The translations under genes and the position numbers were made by a program. The notes beneath the pieces are model-generated. The model was not told the origin of the DNA. It saw only the letters and a list, made by a program, of their open reading frames with translations, and ran no database searches. A stretch of 64,000 bases of DNA. Source: Heterobasidion occidentale (taxonomy: Eukaryota > Basidiomycota > Agaricomycetes > Russulales > Bondarzewiaceae). Positions 32,834 through 43,649 of this stretch are shown here, one piece after another (positions within the stretch are counted from its first letter, which is position 1; every line of letters begins with the position of its first letter). Location: contig JBCAQO010000014.1 in assembly GCA_039111635.1 (NCBI GenBank), positions 2,542,001-2,606,000 on the forward strand, read 5' to 3'.

Positions 32834-35800
32834 ATGAAGAAGGACAAGAGAGACCCCTTCATTGTGTTTTCCCCGACTCATGAAGGTATTTTCCCCTCTG
32901 TCCGGTCAGAGTATCTAATCCTTCTTGAACTCCAGATACGAGGCCTTACCCGCCGTGGGCCGACCGCACAGTGGACGCAAATCCTGCAGTGCTACTCCCC
33001 GAGGACCTTCGACCCCACGTGAACTGTGAAATTTTTTTTCTCCGGCGCCAAGGCCATTGATCCTAGCTATCCCTACCGCCGGCTCGTGTACCACGCCACT
33101 CTGGTGCACGCCAGGACGTCACGTGGACATTCTACATGTCGTGGATTCAGGTGAGGTCCTTGAGGGCCCCCGACTCACGTGTTGCGGTTCCAGGAAGCGT
33201 GTGGCTCCGCAAGAGAACAGGGCAGGAAGCGGTATTCTTGTGTTCACGAGAGGGTGAATGGAAAGCGTGGCTCGGATGGGACGGTGCAGTGTATTCCCAC
33301 TGATAGCGAACGTTGACATTGATGCTGAATCATTTAGGTGACTCTGCCCACACCGCCCACACCGTCCATCCGTGGTATCCTGGCACTGTTTTCATTTTCT
33401 ACAAATCCTTTCGATGGGTTCCCCGAGCGGCTGTGCGCTCTCGTGCGAGAGACTGGCGCAAGGGCAACGGTTTTGGTGATGCCGAGAGATGTGCAGTCGA
33501 ATCAATAGTGGGCACAGACTCTGAGGGGCACCTCCAACCGGCGTTCACTCCGGTGCAAGCAATTCGTGTCTATCGTTATTTGGTCCCTTACGTCTACACG
33601 AGTGCCGATGACCATTCCCCTCCGGGATGTGGTCCCACTTTGGGAACCCCTCATATCGCAGTCCTCCGCACACCCCTCGATACTGCGCTGGAGAGTTTCA
33701 TGGATTACCAGAGGTAAGTGCCAGCGGGACGCCTGTAGTCTACTCTCACAAAAGAAATCAGATTGTCATGGACCCAATTGACGAACGTACAACAACCCCA
33801 GTCTCTGAGCCATCAGGTGATTTTGAATCCCACGCGGCGCCCCTTCGACTCCGCCCCAAGGTGTAGGACGTCAGAGCCCCACTCACCAGGGTACAACCAT
33901 GAACGACCATGCGGCTCGAAGGCGCCGGGCCCCGAGAGGAGGACACACACCACGCCGACGGGCTACCGGCGGCTGGCGATGACCCCACGCTTGGATCTGA
34001 TGCCGCAAACAGTAGCTCTGAGGGGGCAATCCCAGAGACATCGGTTGGGGCTGTGTCTCTTCATGAGTTCGGTAAGCACGCAGACATGGAGGGACCTTAT
34101 CCGTCACCTAAGCCATTATCGCTCGACCTTATCCGTGCGCGCGTACGTTGTAGAGCCCGATCACCTTGTCACACCGTCCAATGATGTCGACAGGGCCCCC
34201 GAGCAACAACCTGTCGATCCACCAGTCGAGGTATAGTCATGCAGTGCGTCCTGGACACAATGGGTCATTGAAAACCCTGGTTTTATTTCATTTCATCGGG
34301 TAATATTGCAGGTCAAACCTTGTCCGATTCATGCACCGAGTTGGGACGCCTTCAGCCTCCTTCCCGGACGACAGATCCCTAAACGCGCAGATGGGGTCAC
34401 AGAACCTCTCGTAACATGGTGGCATGGGATGCAGACAATTCTGCCTCCCGTGTATGGACCAGATGGAGAGGTGAGTCTATGCCTCCTTGATTCTGGCCTC
34501 AAGGACCAACCCCTCGGGTGTCGGTGATCCATGAACGTGCTCACCGACCAAAATAATGTGTGCCTTGTCCTCGACAGGAGAGTGAAGATCATAAGGCAGT
34601 CCGCGCCATGGCACAAAATCCTGGAGCATGGGAATCACCAGAGGCCCCTGTCGTATTCGTGGAGTTGCCTGCGTCACCAGTGCGGCACGATGCCGGTTTA
34701 GGTCCCAGTTCATCCAAGAACCCTTGCTTTGGAGAGGCGCATCTACATGTTATAGCGTGCATACGTCAAGCCCTGGCCTCCGGTAAATCTGTCGTTGTTT
34801 ACCCTTATTCAACCTCTCCTTCCGACGCATTTGATGCCGCCGGTGTCCGTAAGGTGTGTGGCTCGTTGGCACAGACTGTACAATGGCAAGGTGTGTCCAC
34901 AATGATGCCAATGACCTGAAGGATCCTGACGACGCTGCGTATTTGGAGACGCGCACAAGCGTGAATTGCACAGGAGACACTGGAGACGTTGGTAATATCA
35001 ATGATTCATGGTAAACATTCGCTGAAATTTCATTAGGACCCGTCTCGAAAAGAGAAGGGGCTCCTGTGGAACCCCATGATGAGGGCACCTTAGGAGAATT
35101 CTTATCCATGGCTGACAACCCAAAGGCGTGCGGTAACTACCTCGACAATCCAGATTTTTCCCCATCAGGTATTCCTTGGTTTATCTCGTGAGCATTCTTC
35201 TTCGACGGTGATCCTTCCAGTGCTGAATGATTGAGGGCAGCGCGTTGTCAGATGATCGCCATAGTTGGCAGACAACTAAAGATGAGGGTTATGCGCCCAA
35301 TTATCGGGAAGCAGGCCCCCACTACGTACCTTTCGATGCCTGGCGAATGCTGAATTGGAATCTTCTCACTCACAAAGGTTATGTTACATATCCCCATCAC
35401 GATGCGGCAGGACTATGTACCTTTGTCGGGGTGCGCGACGGCGCCAAGATCTGGACGCTATATGCCCCTGCTCGTGGACCGATGCGGCGCCAGGCCTGGT
35501 TGAAACATCAACGAACAATCCAATCGACAGGCTACGGGGACTTTGATTACCTCGCGCACACCAAAGGATTCAACGTGTTGCTCACGGAGAACTCCTTCCT
35601 GTAAGTTCTCTTTGCACGGGCTTGGTGACGGCTTACTCGAATGATTTGCGGTACAGTCTCATGCCTCCAGGCGCTTGGCACGCGGTATACACACCCATCA
35701 ACACCCTCGCCGTAGGGGGCCATTTCTTAACATACGAGTGCATGGCTCAGACTGAGGTGGCGAGGTTCCACGACATCAAGTACAGCCGTCAGGCGACCAA

Positions 35801-36263
35801 CACGAGTCATGAAGGCATCGAACGCACTTTGGCCAGGATGTCCCTCGCCTTGCTTACGAAGGAATCCGGTGAGTGATATGTTGCTTCGTTCAAACTCCTC
35901 ATAGGGAACGAGGGATTAACCACACCAGTGATGCCCCGAGACTCATTCTTGGCCCTCGCCACGATGATCCTGCAGCCAGAGAAATATCGCCCAGTGTTAC
36001 CGAAAGAAGAGCGCACAGAAATCGATCCCCCACTGGCTAACGATGATATTCCGGTCGAGGGCATGCCAGGAGCTGGTAAGCTCGAGGAAGAGGACAAGGA
36101 ATTCATGGAAGCCCAGCTGGTTGTCCTCGATATCCTGCGAGCGAACAAGTTGCCCACCACGCGGAAGAAGATACATGTCATGTTGAATAAGCTCACTTTC
36201 GGTGGTGATATCGTGGATGAGTTGAGGGTGAGAGTCGCACCTGAGGGGCCAAGTTGGATGTGA
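32834..36263 (+). CDS. JmjC-type 2OG-Fe(II) dioxygenase-like gene (12 or more exons)
   Basis: Possible start ATG at 32834. Clear splices include GTATTT...CTCCAG after exon 1, GGTGCAG...TTTAG at about 33280-33338, and GTAAGT after 33717, 35601 and near 35870. The catalytic part is well preserved at 35227-35860. GYVTYPHHDAAGLCTFVGV carries the HxD iron ligands and DGAKIW a likely cosubstrate lysine. After the intron, PPGAWHAVYTPINTLAVGGH provides the distal His. Upstream is a GTLGEFLSMADNPKACGNYL-type region typical of basidiomycete JmjC proteins; the C-terminus (35931-36263) is acidic then basic. The N-terminal exons show frame changes near 33050 and 34895 that I cannot explain as introns. It may be partly decayed or contain sequence errors. 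Substrate unknown; histone lysine demethylation is only a family possibility. Confidence 0.6.
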
Positions 36264-36586
36264 TCGCGTTGCAGTCATTCCTTGAGTGTTTGCGGGGCAG
36301 TGGGAGGAGATCCAAAGGGTTTTTTTCGAGCGAGTGTGTTGAATTTATATATTGGTTCCCAATAAGTGTCAATGTCAATGTTTCGGTCGATGTACGGGCT
36401 TGCACGGTGGTCAACAGTTGGTTAAGAACCAAAATATGGTATATAATGTGGGAAGAGCCTGTTATCTCGATATACAACCTTCTGAGCCCTGTATCCCTTG
36501 CTCATAAGACCGTTCTCTGATTTTACTATCTCTTTGTAACAAGAGTGGGAGCCCTCCCGTGAAAGACAATAACTCAACCGTCGCAG
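36264..36586. other. 3' flank of JmjC-like gene
   Basis: No coding signal. Probably contains the transcript end of the upstream gene and then the tandem array. Confidence 0.4.
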
Positions 36587-36775
36587 TCACACAGTACGGT
36601 CGCAGTATCGTGACAGTACGGTCGCAGTATCGTGACAGTACGGTCGCAGTATCGTGACAGTACGGTCGCAGTGTCGTGACAGTACGGTCGCAGTATCGTG
36701 ACAGTACGGTCGCAGTGTCGTGACAGTACGGTCGCAGTATCGTGACAGTACGGTCGCAGTATCGTGACAGTACCG
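36587..36775. repeat. 22-bp tandem array, about 8 copies
   Basis: ACAGTACGGTCGCAGTATCG-TG repeated with an occasional GTATCG to GTGTCG change. Confidence 0.9.
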
Positions 36776-37090
36776 TCCCAGTATTGTATTCAGAATTGTA
36801 AGGAAGACTCGGACGACTCGGGTTAGGCTTACAGGGTAAGGACGTCTCGAACGACTTGGTGCTGAATCAATGTGTGAGCTCACAGTCTTCTGAAGTCACC
36901 CAGGGTTTACAGAGCACGGACGTCGCAGACGACTTGGGTCAGGCCTACAGGGTAAGGACGTCGCCGACGACTCGGGTTAGGCTCACAGGGTAAGGACATC
37001 ACAGACGACTCGGGTCACACTTACAGGGTATAGACGTCTCAGATGACTCCGGTCAGGCCTCCAGTGTACAGACATCCTAGACATTGATGT
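36776..37090 (+). repeat. GACGTCGCAGACGACTCGGG satellite, small middle array
   Basis: Opens with GTATTCAGAATTGTAAGG and then units with CTTACAGGGTAAGGACGT, as at the start of the left array. Same orientation as the left array. Confidence 0.75.
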
Positions 37091-37258
37091 GGACGACAGG
37101 TAAACAGACCGGCATGGGTAGCATGAGCAATTTGGTAGAGTATAGTCGCCTTAGTTCTTTACCTTGGGTTACCATACAGTTTGAGGCATCATTGTATAGA
37201 TGTAATACAGGAAACGCTTTGTTATAAACGTCAGCCAAATCGGACTACAGCACAAATA

Positions 37259-39002
37259 TTAAATAAGTATCTTTCGATCCTGCCCCAGTTCCTTGTACTT
37301 CGAAAGCATATCCAAAGCCTGTGCCCACCTAGCTTCTGGCGATCCATCGATGGAACGCCTTTCTTCCTTAGAGATCTCCAGTGCCCTTCGAAAGCCAAAA
37401 CGTACCCATCTTACCAATCCACCAGGGCAGTATTGAGTGATTGAATACCGGCTCTCACCAGCCTGGATGGGCGTGGTTCCGTGTCTAAGGCTGCTAGAAG
37501 GTATGAGGATAGTTGAGCCTGGAGGGAATCTAATCGCAAGCCTCAAGTCCCATAGGTAAAAGTAACCGCCCTCGTCTGGATTGAAGTCCCCAAGAGCGGT
37601 TACAGAGCAAAACCCTTGAGGAACATTAGTGCAATCATTATGGTCCAGGCATGTTGTATCAGGGCCCATGTTGAAAGTCATCGTTGGAAAGACGCTGTTA
37701 TCGAAGTTCCATCGAAGTTCCGGATGACGCTCTGTGAGCTGGCTCATGGTTGTTCTGTAGAAATCATAGGTTTTCGGCGCATAGGCTCCGAATGCAGCTG
37801 AAAAGCCAGCCAATCAGCACATCATTAGTTTGAACCGTCAAGAGAAACTTGCCACTAGCAAAACCTGCAATCCTCTTGATGCTCTTCTCCTTCAACAGGC
37901 TTTCGAGGACCCTGTTCTGGTGATCAGAATGACAAAGGTTTCCTGGTTTCTGTGACGCTCAATTAGCAGCTGTTATGCGTCAGTTCGCTCCACCTCACCT
38001 TTTGGCCGCCGCCATAAGACGGACCGACCGCCAATACCGCATAATTTCCCCTCCTATGACTTCGCCGCCCTCGCTTCAGGAACCGCTCTGACTCCAGCCG
38101 AGCAGACTCCAACGCTTCTGCTGCCTCCTTCATTGAGTTGTCCCAGCGGTCCTCTGGTCGCCGATCACCATCGTCAGATGGTCGGCCGACAAGAGCACCA
38201 ATGACAGTGCCCTGGCTATCTAGCAGTGCATAAGGCTTACTGGATGGCGATATAGACTATTAGTACAGAGATCAAGCTGTACCGATGCGAAACTCACCAC
38301 CCATCCCACTCGAAAAATGAAAACCCTTGCTCTCGAAGGTCTTCATTCATCCACGGTGTCGCAGACAGGCGGCGCATTGTCTTGGCCTTGTAGGCGCCCT
38401 TCGTCACCTTGTAATTGATTGCATTGTAATCGACCTTGATAACCCCAGGCTCGCTGAATTTCGACACAAAGCTTGGCTTCTGCCGCCGGGTGAACGGGCC
38501 CTGGGCTTCCTTCTCTGCCTTTCGCTTCTTGCTTCGACGGCGCTTCGAACCCTCTCGTTGCGACTCTCGAATTGGCCTCGTGATCAGAGCGTCAAAGGGA
38601 GACGACAGAGCCGGTGGTCCAAGAGATAGCGGAGGTACTGCTTCCACGAGTGAAGACGTTATGGAATCCGCCGTCTCGCCTGTAGAGTCAAGGGGTGGAG
38701 TGTCTGGCGGTGTTGAAAGAGGCGAGGAGGTAAGCGGAGACAAAGACGTCGGTGACCACGAGCCCTCGTCCTCCGCCTCTTGTGCATCAGCGAGGGTATC
38801 ATCACGAGCGATCGCCTGACGCAAGAGGGCACTGAATCTCAGGTTCGTCGTCAGGGCTGTCGGGAGCTCAGCAAGGGTCGAAGAATCCCTCGCTTCGACG
38901 TTTGAGCTGGAGAAGATGCGGCCAGATCGCGTCTACATGATACAGAAAAGGTTGAGCCTCAAAATGTGTACACTAGAGCAGTCGGCTTACTTTGGAAGCC
39001 AT
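37259..39002 (-). CDS. TET/JBP-like 2OG-Fe(II) dioxygenase
   Basis: Complete five-exon gene: 39002-38991, 38932-38298, 38239-37999, 37949-37856, 37797-37259. All junctions are GT-AG and in phase, encoding 506 aa. The N-terminus reads MASKTRSGR, then a Ser/Pro-rich, basic region (SKRRRSKKRKAEK). The C-terminal 180 residues hold the oxygenase core: TTCLDHNDCTNVPQGFC (HxD), GDFNPDEGGYFYLWDLRLAI, PSSSLRHGTTPI (distal His) and ESRYSITQY (Arg for 2-oxoglutarate). Family knowledge: basidiomycete TET/JBP proteins oxidise 5-methylcytosine, are strongly expanded, and are often carried by KDZ-class transposons. No KDZ transposase is seen here. The preserved frame and ligands suggest an active enzyme (inference). 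Two copies of the conserved motif lie 86-187 bp upstream of the ATG. Confidence 0.8.
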
Positions 39003-39087
39003 GGTTTATGTAGATAATAAGCTGATGTCCTGTGGGTGGCCGATTAGCAAAGCTATTCATCAGAGAGAAGACAAAGATTGCTTTGGT

Positions 39088-39114
39088 CCTCAGTGCCCTG
39101 GTCGGACTCATCGG
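39088..39114 (-). repeat. Conserved motif, copy 5 (upstream of TET/JBP-like gene)
   Basis: Minus strand reads CCGATGAGTCCGACCAGG then GCACTGAGG, 86 bp upstream of the ATG at 39002. Confidence 0.75.
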
Positions 39115-39161
39115 TACTTCCGGCAAATCTCTGAGGTAGCGCGCAGGTTCACAGCCATATG

Positions 39162-39189
39162 CCCTCAGTGCCCTGGTCGGACTCATCGG
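39162..39189 (-). repeat. Conserved motif, copy 6 (upstream of TET/JBP-like gene)
   Basis: Same core as copy 5. Here the homology to the satellite-unit copies extends into GGCATGCCGG upstream and GGGCATATGGCTGTGAAC downstream, about 60 bp in total. Confidence 0.75.
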
Positions 39190-39230
39190 CGCAACCGGCA
39201 TGCCACTGTGGCTGGAAAAAACAAACGGAT

Positions 39231-39536
39231 CTAGGTAGACAACCACATTACCTGCAAATGAAATACAACAATGGTGGCTAGCAGCGTCGTTCGTGGTCGT
39301 GGTCGTCGACAGTGGCTGGTGGGAGTCGCGTCGTCTCCGTCGACAAGTTGGTGGATGGAGACAAGGTTGGTTAGAAGCTGACCAACTTCAACAGCACGCG
39401 CCTGTGGCTGAACATAGGCGTCAATCTTCAAATCGAGATTACTAAGCCGGTTATCATCATGTAAAAACATCAGTCGACAACTTATCGTATCATAGCCCAA
39501 CAAACGGCTGAAACAGAGATGGAAGGTGATATTCAA
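39231..39536 (-). other. Possible exon fragment of unknown gene
   Basis: A minus-strand frame with natural composition (NLDLKIDAYVQPQARAVEVG, then QLLTNLVSIHQLVDGDD) ends at a TTGCAG-GTAATG junction. There is no ATG and no family match, so it may be a 5' exon remnant or chance. Confidence 0.25.
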
Positions 39537-39654
39537 TCTATAGGGTAGTTATCTATACTCGCCCCCAAGGATGAACATCAGCATGGTTCACCTTTCCCTC
39601 GCTACTACTCCATTCGTTGTTGCCTCCTCCTCACCCGAGTCATCTCCGACATCT

Positions 39655-40900
39655 GGGCTCTGTAAACCCCGAGTGACTGCAGAACAGTGTGAGCTCACAA
39701 TTTGATTCAACACCAAGTCGTCTGCGACGTCCTTACCCTATAAATCTAACCCGAGTCGCTTGAGGCGTCCTTACCTTGTAAAAACCCGAGCCGTCTGAGA
39801 GGCCCTTACCCTGTAAGCCAGACCCGAGTCGTCTGCGACGTCCTGATCCGAGTCGTCTGCGACGTCGGCTCTCTGTGAACCCTCGGTGATGGCAGGACGG
39901 GTGAGCAGGAATTTGGTTGAGCAACAAGTCGTCTCAGACGTCCTTACCCGGTAAGCCAGACCCGAGTCGTCTGCGACGTCCTGACCCGAGTCGTCTGCGA
40001 CGTCGGCTCTCTGTGAACCCTGGGTGATGACAGAACAGGTGAGCAAGAATTTGGTTGAGTAACGAGTCGTCTCTGACGTCCTTACCCGGTAAGCAAGACC
40101 CGAGTCGTCTGCGACGTCCTGACCCGAGTCGTCTGCGACGTCGGATCTCTGTGAACCCTGGGTGATGACAGAACAGGTGAGCAAGAATTTGGTTGAGTAA
40201 CGAGTCGTCTCTGACGTCCTTACCCGGTAAGCAAGACCCGAGTCGTCTGCGACGTCCTGATCCGAGTCGTCTGCGACGTCGGCTCTCTGTGAGCCCTGGG
40301 TGATGGAAGAACAGGTGAGCAGGCATTTTGTTCAGCAAGAAGTCGCTCAGACGTCCTTACCCGGTAAGCCAGACCCAAGTCGTCTGCGACGTCTTTGCCC
40401 TGTAAGTAAGCCTGCGCGAGTCGTCTGCGACGTCCTGACCCGAGTCGTCTGCGACGTCGACCTCTGTGAAGCCTGGGTGATGAAGAACAGGTGAGCAAGA
40501 CTTGGTTCGGCAGAGTGTCTGGGATCCTTACCCGGTAAGCAGACCCAAGTCGTCTGCGACGTCTTGCCCTGTAAGTAAGCCTCGCGAGGTAGCGACGTCC
40601 TGACCCGAGTCGTCTGCGACGTCGACCCTCTGTGAAGCCTGGGTGATGAAAGAACAGCGTGAGCAAGACTTTGGTTCGGCAGCAAGTTGTCTGGGACATC
40701 CTTACCCGGTAAGCCAGACCCAAGTCGTCTGCGACGTCTTTGCCCTGTAAGTAAGCCTGCGCGAGTCGTCTGCGACGTCGACCCTCTGTGAAGCCTGGGT
40801 GATGAAAGAACAGCGTGAGCAAGACTTTGGTTCGGCAGCAAGTTGTCTGGGACATCCTTACCCGGTAAGCTAGACCCGAGTCGTCTGCGACGTCCGCGCT
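39655..40900 (-). repeat. GACGTCGCAGACGACTCGGG satellite, right array (inverted)
   Basis: Reverse-complement copy of the array at 29141-31305, shorter, with the same long and 24-bp units (CGAGTCGTCTGCGACGTC on the plus strand). Confidence 0.85.
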
Positions 40901-41193
40901 TTGTAAACCCTGGGTGACTTCAGAAGACTGTCAGCTCACACATTGATTTAGCACCAAGTCGTTGTGTTGTCCTTACACTCTAAGTCTAACCCGAGTCGTC
41001 CGAGTCGTCCTTACAATGCTGAATACAATGAATTTTAATCGTAGTAGAGCAGAGGCAGAGGGTGAGCCAGTCGTCACCCAAGCTCGCTCACAGTGTCTTG
41101 TGGAGCATCGCGATAGGACCGGCGATGTGGGCCGATGAGTCGACGATGCGTCGATGCGGCACCCTCACGTCTGAAAAGACGGAGGGGGGAACT
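40901..41193 (-). repeat. Inverted-repeat arm, right copy
   Basis: Reverse complement of about 28865-29140, in the same order relative to the satellite. Interrupted by the assembly gap at 41194. Confidence 0.75.
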
Positions 41194-41293
41194 NNNNNNN
41201 NNNNNNNNNNNNNNNNNNNNNNNNNNNNNNNNNNNNNNNNNNNNNNNNNNNNNNNNNNNNNNNNNNNNNNNNNNNNNNNNNNNNNNNNNNNNN
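41194..41293. other. Assembly gap (100 N)
   Basis: Exactly 100 N, a standard placeholder of unknown true length. Open frames crossing it are not interpretable. Confidence 0.98.
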
Positions 41294-41530
41294 AGTGCGC
41301 CAGTGGTGTTGGGAACGACAATGGTGAGCTCACCCTTGGGCCAGCAGCATCCCCAAACTAATGTGAGTGCGAAGGCGAGTGCGGGACATATTGGGAGGCG
41401 TGCTGTATAGGACAAGGTGCGGCGCTGCATGAAGTCGGGCATGCGTTCGGGTTGCCACATCAGTCTTCAGGTCAGCTGCTGCATCCATAGATCGCGATCG
41501 GTGCATGCTAAATGTGTGATGCTAGGAATC

Positions 41531-42969
41531 ATGAGCCGTGGCTATGTCGAGTGGAACAGGAGCTTCGTTGCCAAAGGTGAGTTCAGTCGATATCGGCAGG
41601 CATGTATCTTACTCACCCGTGCACGCAGAGAGCTATTCTGCGCGCCTGAAAACTCCTGGACGCCTTTCCGTGCCTGCGAAGACTTCAAACCATTGGCACC
41701 TCGCCGATATGCTTCACCTCGCGATTCACCCCTTGTTCGCGCTCCCAGGGGATAAGCCGCGCACCAGCACCAAGGCAGCGATCTCGACGCAGCCATTGAG
41801 GGACCGCGTGGTTATCAAGAGCGAGCATGGGATCGCTCTGGTGACATGGATGCGGAACGGGCGACTCGTACGGGAAGAGGACATGCGGGCCAGGGGGCTG
41901 CTGGTTTTCGTGCTGAAGCTGGACGAGGTGCACAAGGAGTTTGATGAGACAGTCGATGCGAAGGGGGAAGACAAGGAGACACCCGTGAAGATAGGCTTGA
42001 CGATCACGGCTGGCGATGGCGCGCAGAAGACGATCGAGGACTTCTGGGAGTACACAAGCGAGGCACTCGTGACGCTCCCCGGGTGCGATTATGTGGTGAA
42101 GAAGAAGAGCGTGATGAGCGGGGGCCCTGAGGGCAGCTGGGGAGTATGGCGATGGGCGGTGCTGCTCACGAAGCTCGGCGAAAAGGGCCAAGGTGCGCTC
42201 ATTGTTCTGATCGTTCACAGGATGGCCGTTGACCGCGCACGTGCAGTCATTCGCGCGAAGAGGCTGCAGATTCAGAGGGGCGCGTGGTTCGACGGGGTGT
42301 ACGTGCACTACGAGGACGGCACGCGCGAGATCATGGGTGCGAAGACAGATGCCCACGGCGGCTCGAAGCAACTCGGCGGGGGTACGACATGGCTGGACAT
42401 CGGTAAGGATGAGACAATCAAAAGCTTGAAAATACGCGCGGGTGAGTATGGGTTCGTGAACGAGGTGAAATTTGTCAAGGGAGAGGTTGCTGGTGCAGTC
42501 CCGAAGGGGATGGAGGAGCTGAGGCCAGATGAGGGAGAAAAGATCAGTGAGTCGTCCTCTTGCGTCTTTCTGTTCCTTCAACTGATTTGTCTTTGCAGTT
42601 GGATTTTATGGTAAGAACTGGTGCGAAGTCAAGGTAGCCAGACGATGAGACTGACCTATTTTTTCCCGCTTCGTCGCATATAGGAAAACATCAGGTACGC
42701 TCTTGACTGCATTTTGTTTGCTTGGTCGCTCATCTAGTCTGTAGCACGATAACGGATATTGTCCTACTCTCGAATTTGGGATCCTAACCATACCCGCAGG
42801 CGCTGAGCTCCCCAAGGAAGCGTACGAAATGGCTGCGCTGCGAAATACTGATGGTGGGTCGGCTGTGACTCGGGCAGGAGAGAACGGAGAGGGACAGGGG
42901 GACGAAGACGAAGACAAAGACGAGAATTTCGACGAGTATATGAGTGATGGAGAGGAGATGGAGGAATGA
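41531..42969 (+). CDS. Protein with possible jacalin-like domain
   Basis: Four exons, all in phase: 41531-41576, 41629-42546, 42599-42610 (12 nt) and 42800-42969, giving 381 aa from ATG 41531 (MSRGYVEWNRSFVAK). The middle contains a beta-rich segment (WFDGVYVHYEDGTREI, GGTTWLDIGKDETIKSLKI) and the tiny exon supplies EKIIGFYGAEL. That is the G-x-Y-G-x order seen in jacalin-like beta-prism domains. The C-terminus is strongly acidic (DEDEDKDENFDEYMSDGEE). Jacalin-like lectins bind carbohydrate, but the similarity is weak and based on recall. The last intron (42611-42799) is long and contains a cryptic 11-nt AG/GT-flanked segment that would break the frame if included. Confidence 0.6.
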
Positions 42970-43649
42970 TAGCGTGGTGGTATCGAAGACGCGCATAACG
43001 GACCATGGTGCTAACGATTCATTTTGGTGGAATATCAGTGGCATATATTATTCTGAGAGATTTATTTCATGTGTTGAAGAATTGCGATTGAAGGGTTAGC
43101 GGGGATATATCCCAAGATGCGCACAGATCTACGACATACCAACTTTCAGAATATAGCCTACGACTTGTCTGAGGAGCTGTCCCAAGGCTGCTTTAGTTGC
43201 AACACGCGCAATCACGAGACGCGCCGCTTCAAGTTGAGCTCGGCGTTTGCCGGAGTCGTTCGTTTTGGCGGCAGGCCTCCTCAGCAGGCGACGTCCGTAA
43301 CAGATCGTCCAGCTCGACCTTCCATCCCCTTGTTTTCTTCATGATCTGGTGTAATTTTCAACTTCCTGGTTCTGGCCCCGTCAGACCGATTGCCATGTCA
43401 CAGCCGCCGTGGGCCACCTGCACAACGCCAATTCAGGGTCCGCCTTTGTCCACAGCACCACCCGGGGGGGCTTCTTGTCCAAGCACCAAACGAGCCACCC
43501 GTGGCTCTTACGTCACGGCCGCGAGCTTTGACCTCCTCCAAAGCCCATAAATACCCTGCCTCAACCCAGGGCTCTCTTCTCCCAGTATACCCATCTTTGC
43601 AACACCGACCACCGCCCAACGTCTCCCACTTCTCCATATACTCATCACA
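42970..43649. promoter_or_regulatory. Intergenic with TATA-like box and CRE-like site
   Basis: TTACGTCA, a CRE/ATF-type palindrome, lies at 43508-43515. A TATA-like CATAAATA lies at 43546-43553, about 100 bp before the ATG at 43650, with a pyrimidine-rich stretch between. The rest shows no gene. Confidence 0.45.

Noticed and set aside
41062..41460. Open frames spanning the N gap on both strands
   Set aside because: They run through 100 N and use non-ATG starts; nothing can be inferred across the gap.
42190..42240. Short GTGCGC...CACAG intron in the jacalin-like gene
   Set aside because: It would be 28 nt, too short, and the unspliced frame continues with sensible protein.
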